DNA of 64,000 bases from Lophium mytilinum (lineage: Eukaryota; Ascomycota; Dothideomycetes; Mytilinidiales; Mytilinidiaceae): assembly GCA_010093605.1 (NCBI GenBank), contig MU004195.1, positions 1,259,736 through 1,323,735 of the forward strand, given 5' to 3'. The position numbers and the translations under genes are program-made. Shown here piece after piece: positions 48,738 to 60,614 of the stretch; the first letter of the stretch is position 1, and each line of letters starts with the position of its first letter. The notes under the pieces were generated by a model. That model saw nothing but the letters and a program-made list of their open reading frames with translations, had not been told where the DNA came from and made no database searches.

Positions 48738-49526
48738 ATGGAGGCATCAGCTGCGCACCAGGCGCTCGGCATCACCGAGCTTCTCGAATACATCCTTCTC
48801 GAACTTCCGATCTTTGAAAAGTTCCAAGCTCAACGAGTCTGCAAGGACTGGAAAACCGTCATCGACAACTCCTCGCCGCTGCAAAAAGCGATGTGGCTCG
48901 CCCCTCAAAGTCTATATTCTCCGCCAAATAAAGACACGGACCCTGCCGATTCTATACAAACCTCTTGGAACATAATGATGCGCGCCATGAAGTCTGGTCC
49001 TATCTCGACAGAGTTCAGCCCGCTGTTGTGGGGCTGCCGCGACCTTCAAATGTGCGGTATTGCCTTGGAAGCAGCAAATACGAAACTGCTTGCGGTTCGC
49101 GACCATCCATTCTCTACCCGCTGCCAGGAAGCTCTGGACGGCAAGTGCAAGATGACGTGGGAGGATATGCAGGTGTGCAACCCACCATGCACAAGCCTGG
49201 TGGTGTGCACAGTCGAAGAACCATCTCTAGCAGGATGGATCATGGGCGCCCAGAGTCGCGCCTCTTTCAAGCGCTTAGAGAACGAAAGCGGAGTGCGAAT
49301 GGGAGAGGTAGTGAGGTCGCTTTTCGAGCAAAGGCGGAACCCACAGTACGAAGTACCACAGGAAGTGGATAACCGGTTGGTGGAAGCAATGTTTCGTTAC
49401 TATATGTATTCTCGCCTCGAGTTGGGATTCGCCCTAGACTGTGAGGGTATCACAGGATTTTGGCAAGACGAAGAACCGGCACCCTCGCGATTACAATCTA
49501 TGTTCTGTGATTTTATCGATGAATAG
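48738..49526 (+). CDS. F-box domain protein
   Basis: Single exon, 262 residues from the ATG at 48738. The F-box at residues 8-50 reads ITELLEYILLELPIFEKFQA followed by QRVCKDWKTVIDNSSPLQKA, the usual site for Skp1 binding, so it probably acts as a substrate receptor of an SCF ubiquitin ligase. The remainder has no recognisable domain. An in-frame upstream ATG at 48549 would add 63 residues, but these are encoded by repetitive promoter-like sequence rich in Pro and Thr, so I prefer the internal start, which lies in a favourable ACCAAATG context. Confidence 0.8.
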   Translation: MEASAAHQALGITELLEYILLELPIFEKFQAQRVCKDWKTVIDNSSPLQKAMWLAPQSLYSPPNKDTDPADSIQTSWNIMMRAMKSGPISTEFSPLLWGCRDLQMCGIALEAANTKLLAVRDHPFSTRCQEALDGKCKMTWEDMQVCNPPCTSLVVCTVEEPSLAGWIMGAQSRASFKRLENESGVRMGEVVRSLFEQRRNPQYEVPQEVDNRLVEAMFRYYMYSRLELGFALDCEGITGFWQDEEPAPSRLQSMFCDFIDE

Positions 49527-50201
49527 AGAGTCTTCTTTTATTGGAATGAAGGGAAGGATGGAAATGGAAAGACTTGTTACTAGATATCGTGAATACACTG
49601 AAGACATTCAATCCACCTTACCCAAATGCATCTAAGAGAATCGCGATGGAATGATCAACGTTGAAGGCAGAATGCATATTTCTGAACAGAATAAGTCCTA
49701 CGAAGGGTTCTCAAGCGACCTCTACGACCGTGCAGCTTAAACCCCATAGCTGGATTTGCTGACGCTGAGCTATATCTACCTCTCATGTCTGAACATCTGG
49801 AAACGGAGTGTGAGGCTTCCTCGCCCAGAATGTGCCCTTGATTGAGCACTTCATACGCGAACAAATCATTTGGAAGGATTTGGTAGCCCTAAGGCTATGA
49901 GATGAACCACAAAAGTGAATGAGTTAATGCATTGTGCTGGTGGTAGAGTTCATGTCAGCTTTGACGGTGCTTGGCCTTCCGAGGGGCTCGATACCTACTT
50001 TGAAACCCGCGCCGCTCTCAGCTACAACACCTCTGGATTTCTTTCATGCGACGATTTTCCACGATACAAAGCACTTTCCGCGTACTAGAACATCACCGTA
50101 AAAGCTACAAGATCTCGAAAAGTCATTGGCAGCCCTTAACCCTCCTGCGCCATTGAGCGCATCTGCGCCAATGCGCCCCCAACCATAACCTCCCTCCAAC
50201 C
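49527..50201. other. intergenic region upstream of mid1
   Basis: No gene recognised. Contains the mid1 promoter and leader. Confidence 0.45.
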
Positions 50202-52242
50202 ATGCAGTTCCCCAAACTCACGCCTCTCCAGTCGAGGCTTGCGGCCTCCCTCATTGCGTCCGCGATACTAGTCCTCGTATATATATTCCTAACGCCAAAT
50301 CATTTCGCCTATGCCGCCGAGCTGGACTCGATACTCCAAGAAGACCACAACCACCACCGGTTACACGCACGTGCGCCTGCAGACCTTCTCGACGATTTAG
50401 ACGACTACGATGATGCTGAGGGATACGAGGCGGAGTTCATGGGAGTGTCGCGGAGTATCACAGGGCGGGTAGCTGCCTTCAGCGATGCGCTTACGAATAA
50501 TGTGGTCAATAAGATGGATCTTGATCCGGGCTTGACGCATAATTATGTCTTTGCGAAGGCGGAGGTATTGGGGAACCACACGGATAAAGGAGTAGGATAT
50601 CCGTCTGTACTGCAATTGCAACGCCGGAGCGTGAACCTGGATGGAACTGAGTCCTTAATGCTCGACCAGGAAGACCGTGGAGATGGAGAACTATTGGACG
50701 AGGAAGAGACGGAGGACATTCACAAAAGACAGGACGAGGGACCGGCTGTGTATATCTCTGTCAACGCGTGCCGGCAACCTTCTCCGAATGGGACCGTATC
50801 TGGCAGCCCTCCTCACCTTACAATGTACATTTCAAAGACGAATAAAGCCCCTGGACGGAATTCCCAGAAGGACCTGGTTACCCCGCCGATTCCTTTTCAA
50901 GGAGGATTCGCCAACTATACTCTCAACTCCACTGGGGATGTCTACATAGGGATATCTGCACCCGACCTGCCGAAGAACTATGCCGGAAATTGGCACTTTG
51001 AGATTGCAGCTTCAATCGACGGGCTATATCAGCAATACCACGATTCAGAGTTTCTGTTCTCGGTAGACACTGACAGTGGGTCAGCTTTGTTCATAACTCA
51101 TAACCTTACTCCGAATGATACGATGCCTGATGTGGACAGTGAGTGGGTTAAGTTTGGGCCTCTCTTCACGATGTACGCATTCCCTCAAGACTATCGGCCA
51201 ATCAAGGGCTTGGAGCAGTCATTTTGTGCAATACGTGAGTCGTTCGATGCGGCAAGCCTACCGGTTTCGACGGGCATGACACAACGAATGACTCCAGCTC
51301 TCAACCAACCGCCTCTCAATCAAAAATTGACGAACCAGACAAAGCAGCAGTTCCACATAGACGGGTTGAATGCCAGCTCTACTTACACTGCGTACCTTGC
51401 AATGGTCGGGAACGGTACGACTGAAGGCCCAGACGTCCCTGACGGAAAAGTCGTAGGAGGTGGCGGTCAAATATGGAAAGCCATCACCTTCAACACTAAA
51501 ACCGGTGTGTTTCCCGTAAACATCACCACCATATCTTCTCAACTAACAAATTCCTCCAGATGGAAACTGCCAAGTAATCTACAATCTAACCTTCTGCAGC
51601 GACGTTGCCTACGCCGTCCCCGCCAACCCCTCCAAGTTCAACGCCATCGGCCTCGCCTCGCTCTACGATACCCAGGCCCAATCTTACTACGACAACTTCA
51701 CCAAGTCCATCGCCCAAGTCGCCTGCGACACCACCGACACGGCCCGCTACTCCCTCGCCAAGACCTGCGATGACTGCGCCCAGGACTACAAGAATTGGCT
51801 CTGCGCTGTGCAGATCCCGCGCTGCGAGGACTTCTCTTCTTCCCCCGCCCTCACGTACCTCCAACCGCGGAACATCGGGCAAGACTTCATCAACGGCACG
51901 GAGCCTAACGCGAACGCGACGGCGGAGAAGCGGATGTCGTTTACGCAGAGCCGCAACCCGCTGATCGATAGCGTGATCAAGCCAGGTCCGTATAAAGAGC
52001 TGCTGCCGTGCGAGGACTTGTGTTATAGTATTGTGCAGAGCTGTCCCGCGAATTTGGGGTTCTCGTGCCCGAGCGGGAAGAATCTGGAGGCGGGGTATGG
52101 GAAGCGGGACCCGAGTGAACAGAACATGACGTGTAGTTATCTTGGGGCGGTGTTGCAGAAGCCGAGTGGGGGTGGGAGACTGTCGATTAGTGCTGGCCTT
52201 GTAGTCAGTATGGCGTTGCTCGCAGTGATGCTCGCGGGGTGA
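50202..52242 (+). CDS. mid1: stretch-activated calcium channel subunit Mid1
   Basis: Plasma-membrane partner of Cch1 in low-affinity calcium entry during stress and mating. Exons 50202-51504 and 51560-52242 give 661 residues. There is an N-terminal hydrophobic signal/anchor (residues 13-31, LAASLIASAILVLVYIF), then a long extracellular region with many N-x-S/T sites. FCAIRESFDAASLP, the CDVAYAVPANPSKF segment and the Cys-rich block (CDDCAQDYKNWLCAVQIPRC; LPCEDLCYSIVQSCPANLGF) form the conserved Mid1 C-terminus. A hydrophobic tail (ISAGLVVSMALLAVMLAG) resembles a GPI-anchor signal. Well-supported call. Confidence 0.93.
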
Positions 52243-52830
52243 AGGGATGCGGTTGAGTGATTATTTGGCATAGGCGTTTGGGATGTTCATGAGATTATGG
52301 CGTTGAGAAAGGTGAGGAGCGTAGGCTGCATGCAGAGGCGTCAAGACTTTGTGTATAGCGCTACGACTTATGTTACTGGCCTGCTTTAATAGCGCTCGAA
52401 GTGCTTCATAACCTTTTATAGCACCTCCAATGAGATAGTAGTTTATCATTGTGCATGCCTGATGCTTTACTAGGCTAGCTGAGGTTGTGGGGGTACAAAA
52501 GTTTTCACCGGCTGGATGTTTGACCCTTGGCTCGAGTATTCAATTCATGAGGATAGACTTGGATTTCGAAATTGATCTATCAAACTTGAAAAGCCGCTGA
52601 AGGCAAAGGAGGTCCCTATTTAGGCTTCCTTTCCTTTACGGTAGGAAACCACCCTTCAGATCAGCTATCCAACCTAAGGCGCCGGTTGTAATGGCGATTT
52701 TTAGACTCCAAAACTCCACCCGCTAAAATTGACGCAGAATTGATGCCTGTTGGCTGTTACTAGAAGCGCTCGAAGCCGTCTGGCATAGCTATCCAACCAC
52801 CCAAGCGCTTCATAGCACACCGCCACATCT
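52243..52830. other. convergent 3' intergenic region, nothing recognised
   Basis: Lies between the 3' ends of mid1 and spt4. Only short shadow frames. Confidence 0.45.
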
Positions 52831-53610
52831 CTAGTCCCTTGAAATAGTCTCCTCAGCACTCCCATCTCGTCTGTTAACGAATTAGCATCCCATCTCCCGC
52901 AACAGCCAGACTTCACACTAAACTTACGGCACATAATTCACCCCCGCAGCCTCCACAGCCGCCACTACCTCCTCGGGCAGAACCCCTTCAACCTGCACTG
53001 CATAAACCCCCGCAATATAACCCTCCAGCCGCTGATACCTCGCAACCCAGCTGGTCTTCGTATCGGCCACGGTCATCAGCCCATCGAACACCTGGCTCGT
53101 GCACTCATTCACCGCATCCCCGGAGCCCGTCAGCTCGAGGAACGCCTCGCAGTTCGGGCACCCCCCGCTGACAAACTTGGCGTACGTCTGCACGATGCCG
53201 CAGACCATGCAGGCGCGCAGGTTCTTGTAGTCGCGCGGGCCGACGAAGGCGGAGTTCGACATTTCCTCGGCGGCGGGGTCGGCGGTGTCTTCGGTAGGCG
53301 CGAATTGGGCTACGGGGGCCTTCTTCTTCTTCTTGCGTTTCTTGCGGGGTTCTTCTGGGCTGTGGGAGGAGCCGCGCTCGATGGAGGGGAGGATGTGAGT
53401 GTGTTTATGGGAGGAGTCCGCTTCTTTGAAGAAGGCGGCGGCGGCGGCCTTTCGAGCGGCTTCTTTGGGTGGGGTGTTGAAGAGGTTCTCGAGGGCTGGG
53501 TTCTTCGCGGGGCGCTGGGGAGGAGTGGCTAGGAGGGAGGGATTGGTGTGTGGAGGAGGGGGGAGAGCGGGAGGGTGGTGGTCGTCGTGGTCGTGGGGAT
53601 TGTTCTCCAT
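52831..53610 (-). CDS. spt4: transcription elongation factor Spt4, with an open N-terminal extension
   Basis: Zinc-finger partner of Spt5 in the DSIF complex of RNA polymerase II. The conserved core starts MSNSAFVGPRDYKNLRACMV at 53262 and contains C-x2-C (CMVC) and C-x2-C (CPNC) with ECTSQVFDGLMTVAD. A 57-nt intron (52871-52927) gives the usual end VPRDGSAEETISRD. The core is 124 residues, the normal family size. The frame is open upstream to another ATG at 53610, adding 116 residues rich in Pro, Ala and Lys, with a nuclear-signal-like run PRKKRKKKKKAP. Exons for the long form are 53610-52928 and 52870-52831 (240 residues). The start is undecided: the short form is the conservative choice. 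Confidence 0.85.
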
Positions 53611-53976
53611 TCTGGCCCAAAGCGCGCTATACCCTTTGTTAGTAGTGAGACAAGGGAGCTGGCGTCAGGCTTACCGTGTTCGGCGCCCAGTGTGGGGTTT
53701 TGTGGGTGGTAGGGTGTTTGGGCTAGGCTGTGTGGCCTCGGCAACCGGTGATGTACTGATTAGGGTACGCGCCCGGGCGGGCAAGCAAAAGCTTCGAGAA
53801 TCGTCGGGAACGCAGTCGACGCGAGCCAAGTGTGTGAAGGTGCTGCCTTGAACCCACGCTCTTTCCACAGCTTCACTTGCAACCGTCTGGAATCCGTCCG
53901 TGTTGAAACCCTGGCCCCCGTCAAGAGTTGGATTCTGTCAAGGAGGATTTCACTTCACAGCGCCCCCGCAGGCACC
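53611..53976. promoter_or_regulatory. divergent promoter between spt4 and ppt1
   Basis: A 366-bp gap between outward-reading genes. If Spt4 starts at 53262 the gap is longer. No motif I would defend. Confidence 0.4.
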
Positions 53977-55584
53977 ATGGCTGCAGCACAGGAAGAGGCC
54001 CTGGCCTTCAAGAACAAGGGCAATGATGCCTTCAGGAAGCAGGACTGGATCGAGGCCATCGAGTTCTACTCCAAAGCCATCGATGCATATTCTGAGGATC
54101 CTTCGTTCTATACGAACCGCGCCCAGGTTATTCGCCCCCAGCCCTACCAGCACGCGAGCATGGCTAATGTGTGTTTGATAGGCATATATCAAGACTGAGA
54201 TGTATGGGTTGGCTATTGCAGATGCAGACAGTGCCATTGCGTTAGACCCAGAGAATGTGAAGGTGTGTAGGACTTGAGGCTTCGAGTATCATTGCGGGCG
54301 CTTATAATTGTGTTCGGTATTAGGCATTCTACAGACGGGCGTCGGCCAATACAGCTATTCTACACCACTCCGATGCACTGCGGGACTGGAAGCTTGTGGT
54401 CAAGAAGGCTCCCAAGGACACGGCTGCTCGCATGCGTATGGTCGAGTGCGACAAGGTGGTTAAACGGGATGCATTCCTCAAGGCTATTGAGATTGAGGAT
54501 GCACCGAGTGCGGCCGAGGGTTTAGATCTGGAGCATATGGCGCTGGAGAAGAACTATGATGGTGTGAAGCTTGAGGAGCAGATAACACCGGAGTTTGTTG
54601 AGGACATGATTGACAGGTTCAAGAACGGGAAGAAGCTGGCTAGGAAATACGTCTTCCAGATCATATTAGCGGTTAAAAAGATCGTGTATGAAGAGCCAAC
54701 GATGGTTGAGGTTGAGGTGGAACAGGGGAAGACTATTACGGTCTGTGGAGATACTCATGGTTAGTCTCTTTCCTCTCCCCAATTGGGTCTGGATTATTGC
54801 TGACTTCTTTGCCCTAGGCCAATTCTTTGATTTGCTTAACATCTTCAAGCTCAACGGATTTCCTAGCGAAACCAATGGCTACCTGTTCAACGGCGACTTT
54901 GTCGACCGTGGCTCCTGGTCCACTGAGGTTTGCCTGCTCCTATACGCCTACAAATGGTTGTATCCGACAAGTTTCTTCCTGAACCGCGGCAACCACGAAA
55001 CGGATGATATGAATCGCATGTATGGCTTCGAAGGCGAATGCCGCGCCAAGTACACCGAGCGTGTCTTCAAGGTCTTCTCCGAATCCTTCTCTGCCCTTCC
55101 CCTTGCGACGCTCATTGGCAAGAAACATTTCGTCCTCCATGGTGGTCTCTTCTCCGACGACGCCGTCTCACTCGACGACATCCGCAAGCTGAACCGTCAC
55201 AAGCAACGACAGCCAGGCCAGTCGGGCCTTATGATGGAGATGCTCTGGACAGATCCACAGCCCGATCCCGGACGTGGCCCCAGCAAGCGTGGTGTGGGTA
55301 TGCAGTTTGGGCCGGATGTTACGAAGCGCTTCTGCGAGGCCAATGGTCTTGAGACTGTCATTCGCAGTCACGAAGTTCGCATGGAGGGTTATGAAGTCGA
55401 GCATGACGGGCGCTGTATCACTGTGTTCAGCGCTCCTCACTACTGCGATAACACCGGCAATAAGGGCGCTTTTATCAACATCGGACCAGAGCTAAAACTC
55501 AAATTCAACCAATTTGAGGCCGTACCGCATCCCGACATCAAGCCGATGGCTTACGCCTCGAACGGGCTGAGCGGGCTGATCTGA
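53977..55584 (+). CDS. ppt1: serine/threonine protein phosphatase 5 (TPR-phosphatase)
   Basis: Hsp90-associated PPP-family phosphatase with an N-terminal TPR domain. Exons 53977-54126, 54182-54262, 54324-54759 and 54818-55584 give 477 residues. Three TPR units fill residues 5-110 ([60 protein letters not shown]). The PP5 linker follows, then the PPP motifs [26 protein letters not shown], and the SAPHYCDN segment, with metal ligands intact. The first donor is GTTATT, an atypical but in-frame choice. The C-terminus matches PP5 orthologues. Confidence 0.95.
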
Positions 55585-56157
55585 AATAATGAACGCGGGA
55601 CTTCTAGCGAGGAAGAATCGGGGACATACCAAAGCGCTGAAAGGGATGGGAAGGAAGAATCTTGCATAGCCCATTGGTGTTAGCGGCGTAGGCATGGGAT
55701 CATTGCATAGGTGCCTCAGATTGGTGGGGTGCCGGTGGCTACATCTGTTTCGGTATATCTTGGGAATTATTCAGGCCAGTGACGAGGACTTCGGGATTGT
55801 ACATGTACCATAGGGGATGGTTGGATGACGGGCCGGAGTATATAGGCCCTGCGTAGATGAGATTGCAATATACTGAGGGTACTCTGCTCGTACTGAAGCC
55901 TTGCCAAACTGTGAACTCGTTGTTAAGGTCGAGGTGTTCCTCAGATCTATCTGTTTAATTCAATTTCGAAGCAATGAGTGACCCCATACATCCAAATAGT
56001 AGCGCGGACGGGAGCTCTCTTTCTCAATGGCCCGTGCGCCGAGGCACGTGCCCTCGTGGAGTTGCGTCAGATCCCAGATCTAGGAAACAAGGATACCTTC
56101 AACACCACCTCGGTCACTCATTCAATTTTCAAGTAAGTAATGTCGTAGTTTTCGAAC
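55585..56157. other. intergenic region upstream of yme2
   Basis: No gene. A plus-strand frame beginning at 55974 is in a different frame from yme2 and lacks conserved sequence. Confidence 0.4.
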
Positions 56158-58985
56158 ATGATGTTATTCAACTCCACCGCCCGGCGGATACATCCAATGC
56201 GGGCAGGCACCGTGTTTGGCCTTCAGAGAAACGCGTTTGCCAGTCTACAGGGAACGCTGAGAAAAAGGTATCAGGCGACAGAACCGCTCATGAAATACGA
56301 AAGCTAACTCCATGTCAGGACTCCAGTCATTTCAGCCCTCGACTCGAGAAATCGAGGAGTACGGCGAGCTACGCTGCAAGCTGGAGAAGGGAAATCCGGG
56401 CACATTAACACTGCTCCCAATGAGGGCATCCTATTCTTTGACAGTGCGTTTCATTGCTTTCCATCATATTGCTCTCTATCTCTATGTTTCTCTAACCGTA
56501 TTTTCAAGATGTCTTCCCGCTTCGTCTCCAATGGCTTCTTCGTGTACCTTTCTCTCCCGAGGACAGGGTACCCGGTCTCTTGAATAGCCTGACCTCGCCC
56601 GGTTTGACTGCCGGCGACCCTCTCAATCTCATTGAGAAGGCGATGAAAGATAAGACACCCGTCGACATCGTCGAAGTTCTTCCGCGATTGAAAGAAGGTG
56701 GCGAGTTTGTGAAGTTCACCCATAATGAGACAATGCCATCTGACGTGATCGAACGCGCTATAAAGGAATACCTAAAGGAAAAGCCCATCAAGCCATGGTG
56801 GAACCCGTTCGTTCGAATGCGAGTGAATCTTGTCAGAGGTCGGCCCTGGGTGGAGGATCTTTATCGACTCCCCACGTCAAGATTGAAGGTTGAGTTTCTG
56901 CCGTCTAAACCGGGAGAAGAAGCTGTAGAGCTCTCGCAGGAACAACTTTACGCACACTTTAGGCCATATGGAAAACTCTCCGATATCATACCGCAGCCTC
57001 AGGATTCCAAGATTCTGCCGAAATTCGCGTTCTTGGACTTCACGGCACCGAGACGAGCAATCATGGCCAAGAACTGCATGCATGGGTATTTGGTATCCGA
57101 TGCTGAGGGAGGAGGAAAATCTGGGACTATCATTAGACTCACGTATGAGCAGAAGCGTAAGGCACATTGGTTCTGGGACTGGCTTGTCAACCATCCAAGG
57201 GTAACCATTCCTGCCGTCGCTGCTATTGTTGCCAGCGTAACCATTGCTATCTTCGATCCGTAAGTTGCATGCACGCTCCTTAGGGGGCTTGCTAACAAAA
57301 CTAGCATCCGAACTTTCTTCATCAAAACACATATCACGAGGTCTTTCCACATCGCAGACAGCAGAATCTATCGCTGGTTCAAAACACAGGCTACGGTTCG
57401 TTCAGTTTTTTGCTGGCAAGAGACTAGGTCATGCTAACGAGAACGGTAGGACATCTTGAGACTCCACAATAAACAGGACGATGACGCTGGCATGGAAGCT
57501 ATTTGGGACGACCGACGAGGCAACATCGAACAGATCAAGACTTGGCTAATAGAGACTGCCGATACGTTCATCATTGTCCAGGGTCCTCGTGGTTCAGGAA
57601 AGAAGGAATTAGTGATCGATCAAGCCTTGAAGAACAAGAAGTACAAGCTGCTCATTGACTGCAAGCCCATCCAAGAAGCTCGAGGAGATAGCGCCACAAT
57701 CTGCGCCGCGGCTGCCGAAGTCGGGTACAGGCCTGTCTTCTCTTGGATGAACAGCATCAGCGGTATGGTTGATCTCGCCGCGCAAGGTGCCACGGGCATG
57801 AAGACAGGCTTTTCGGAGACTCTGGATACTCAATTGGCGAAAATATGGAACAACACCGCAACAGCTCTAAGACAGATTGCATTGGAAGGTCGTAGTAAGG
57901 ACGACAAGGATTCTCATTTGGGAGATGACGACTATCTAGAGGCACATCCTGAGCGTCGCCCCGTTGTTGTCATTGATAACTTCCTGCACAAGAGCCAAGA
58001 GAGCGGCATTGTCTACGACAAGATTGCTGAATGGTGAGAGCTCTTCTCGTTCCTGCATGATATACAGTACTGACATCATATCAGGGCCGCAACTCTCACT
58101 ACCAACAACATCGCCCACGTAATCTTCCTCACAAACGACGTCTCCTTCTCCAAATCTCTCAGCAAAGCTTTGCCCGACCGCGTCTTCCGCCAAATCTCCC
58201 TTTCCGACTCCAGTCCCGAAGTCGCCAAAAGATTCGTCATCAACCACATCGACTCTGACGCCGACGACGAGCCCGAACCCGACGACGGCTCCAAGAAGCT
58301 CACCCCTTCCCAGCGCCGCACCGACCTCGCCGAGCTAGACTCCTGCATCGAGTCCCTCGGCGGCCGCCTTACCGACCTCGAGTTCCTCGCCCGCCGCATC
58401 AAGACCGGCGAAACCCCCTACAAAGCCGTGCGCGAGATCATCGAGCAATCCGCCTCGGAGATCCTAAAGATGTACATCTTCGGCACGGAGGAATCGACAG
58501 ATTCGCCACGCCGATGGAGCGTCGAGCAAGCCTGGTTCCTAATCAAGCAGCTCGCCACCACCGAGGAGCTGCGATACAACGAGATCCTCCTCTCTGACAC
58601 GTACAAGAGCGGCGGCGAGGCCGTGCTGCAGGCGCTCGAGCAGGCGGAGCTCATCAGCATCGTCGGCGGGCCTAATGGCCGTCCCGCGGCCATCAAGCCG
58701 GGTAAACCGGTGTACTTCCCTGCCTTCAAGCGGTTGACCGAGGACGACGTGTTGCGCAGCAAGCTGGACCTGGCGGTTGCGACGGAGCTGATCAAGATTG
58801 AGAATGCGAACATCGATAAATATGAGAACGAGTTGTTGTTGATGTCGAAGCTGAAGAGCCAGCCGTGGCAATTGACGCCGCGGGTGCAGTGGTTGTTGGG
58901 GAAGGTGGAGGCGAGTCAGGCGAAGGTGGAGAAGTATGAGAAGGAGTGTGGGGTGTTGAAGAAGGTGCTGGGAGAGGAGTACTAG
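56158..58985 (+). CDS. yme2: mitochondrial inner-membrane protein Yme2 (RNA12 family)
   Basis: Inner-membrane AAA+/RRM protein affecting mitochondrial nucleoid and mtDNA escape. Exons 56158-56267, 56319-56443, 56509-57259, 57305-57395, 57450-58033 and 58085-58985 give 853 residues. A basic presequence (MMLFNSTARRIHPMRAGTVF) leads to the family signature NEGILFFDNVFPLRLQWLL, assembled across two introns. An RRM-like region (SRLKVEFLPSKPG to IIRLTYE) precedes the single membrane span (TIPAVAAIVASVTIAIF). A Walker A motif (VQGPRGSGKKEL) and a Walker B-like RRPVVVIDNF follow. A heptad-rich C-terminus ends the protein. The start could be the second Met (56161). Confidence 0.92.
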
Positions 58986-60614
58986 ACCGAGGACGAGAGC
59001 GGTGTATGATTAGATAGCGATGTTCTCTGTTGGCTTCAAATCGATTGAGCGTGGGCTGAACGGCGGCTTTTCTACATTTGAGGATTGACTTGAGTTGTAT
59101 ATATGTATCATCACTCTTCTGCTCCTCCAACATGTGCGAAAATAGTCTCAGGTATATATTCTTGATTGCTTGCACTGGGCTTGGGTGTCCAATGATCCGT
59201 ATTACGATGTTGGGTGTGCGTGCAGAAACCGCGCGCGACGCGCCGCCCGCCTCCTGCAATCCATAGACAACAAGCCAAACCACCATCTCGCCGAGCTTCA
59301 CAGGCGTGATGGGGTGGACGCGAGAGCCAAAGCTCTCCAAAGATGTCCTTGCAGGATGGAAGAGCGAAAGGTGAACAACGCGAGTGGCCTCAGGGGAGGA
59401 TGCTGAATAGGGTGAACGAAAACATACATGTCCAATTGTCTCCAAATTGCATCAAGAACCTTAAATGACACAGTACAAGTGATCGCAATGAGGTGAAATG
59501 ATTTAAGAACTCAGAACGTGGGTACTGAGCGGGGTGGAAGAAAGTAAACAATCGCGAGACTCGCGAAAAGCCTCAAAACACCTCGAAAAACCCACTCCCA
59601 GGCGTTTCACCGCGGTGAAAAGCCTCTCAAGCCCTCCAACCCACCCAGCTCCCCTCCCCCTCACAATCCCGCAGCTCCCCGCGCGCGGGAAACCAAATGT
59701 AGCGCCCGCCTTCCTCACTGATACCATACATACCCCATAATTCCGCTCACATTTCACTAATAAGCAGGTTTACCTAGTTGGTTCCGCTCTCCCTCCGAGC
59801 CCGATGCACCGCCCCTCACCAACCGAGCCGGCCGACGTCGCCAACTCGCCCCGGGTTCGATTCCCAAAGCGAGAATTAGCATGTACGGTACTTGCAATAA
59901 GCTAACCTACGGGCGTGAGCATGTGAACCGGCTACGGAGAAAACCTGGAGAACGGGTTTTCTACACCTCCCATCGGGGGAGGTGGTGTTTTTGCTCTTTT
60001 GATCTTTTTTTTTTTTGGTGTTTTTGTGTTGTTTTTGCGTTGTGAGCGCCGGTTTGGCGGGAATCGCCCGACAGCACGTAAATGGAGTAGACTGGACTAA
60101 TGAGTATGCGTATACTACACGCTCATGCGAGTGGTGTTCTGCTCCAGGGATATTCTGTTTACTTTTTTAGTGTTGGTAGACTGGGTTCGACGAAAATCTT
60201 GAGAGGCATAAGAGGATGCCATTTCTCCGAGATCGCAAAAGGAAGAACTTACGTAGACACCACTCTGGAGAACCATGAACCTTGTTTGCTCTAGCTTTCT
60301 CCGATTTCTATAACAAGTGCGCATGGAGACGAGTCGCAAAAGTAAGGCGAAGCAAGATTGAAACAGAAGAAGTGGTACGAGAAGGTGTGCTTCGGTGGTC
60401 TCTTTAGAGAATGACATACTTCCAGTCGCTACCTACCATCTAACGCTGGTGATACGCCGCGGGTGCTATCATCGTAGAAGGGTTGATAACATCTCTACCT
60501 AATCCAAGAGTTTTCTGCTTCTTGACTCGGCGCTGGAGATGACTGGCCTGCTCGACGGCCTACCTAGATGCTCTCTCTGGAGACTGTTCTATCTTACCCA
60601 TCTCCCCCATACCT
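58986..60614. other. 1.6-kb intergenic region between yme2 and apc15
   Basis: No protein gene. Contains a 16-bp perfect palindrome TTTCACCGCGGTGAAA (59605-59620), a GGTTCGATTCC box (59854-59864), and two stem-loops before a T tract (described separately). Confidence 0.5.
59939..60016 (+). other. two adjacent stem-loops followed by a T12 tract
   Basis: Arms GAAAACC/GGTTTTC at 59939-59945 and 59955-59961; arms CACCTCCC/GGGAGGTG at 59964-59971 and 59977-59984 with a 5-nt loop. A 12-T run spans 60005-60016. A tRNA-type B-box sequence lies 75 bp upstream. This could be the 3' end of a small non-coding (Pol III-type) RNA, but I could not match it to a known RNA family. Confidence 0.35.

Noticed and set aside
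59800-59900. possible tRNA around the GGTTCGATTCC box
   Set aside because: Only three T-stem pairs form and no acceptor or D arm can be folded around it.
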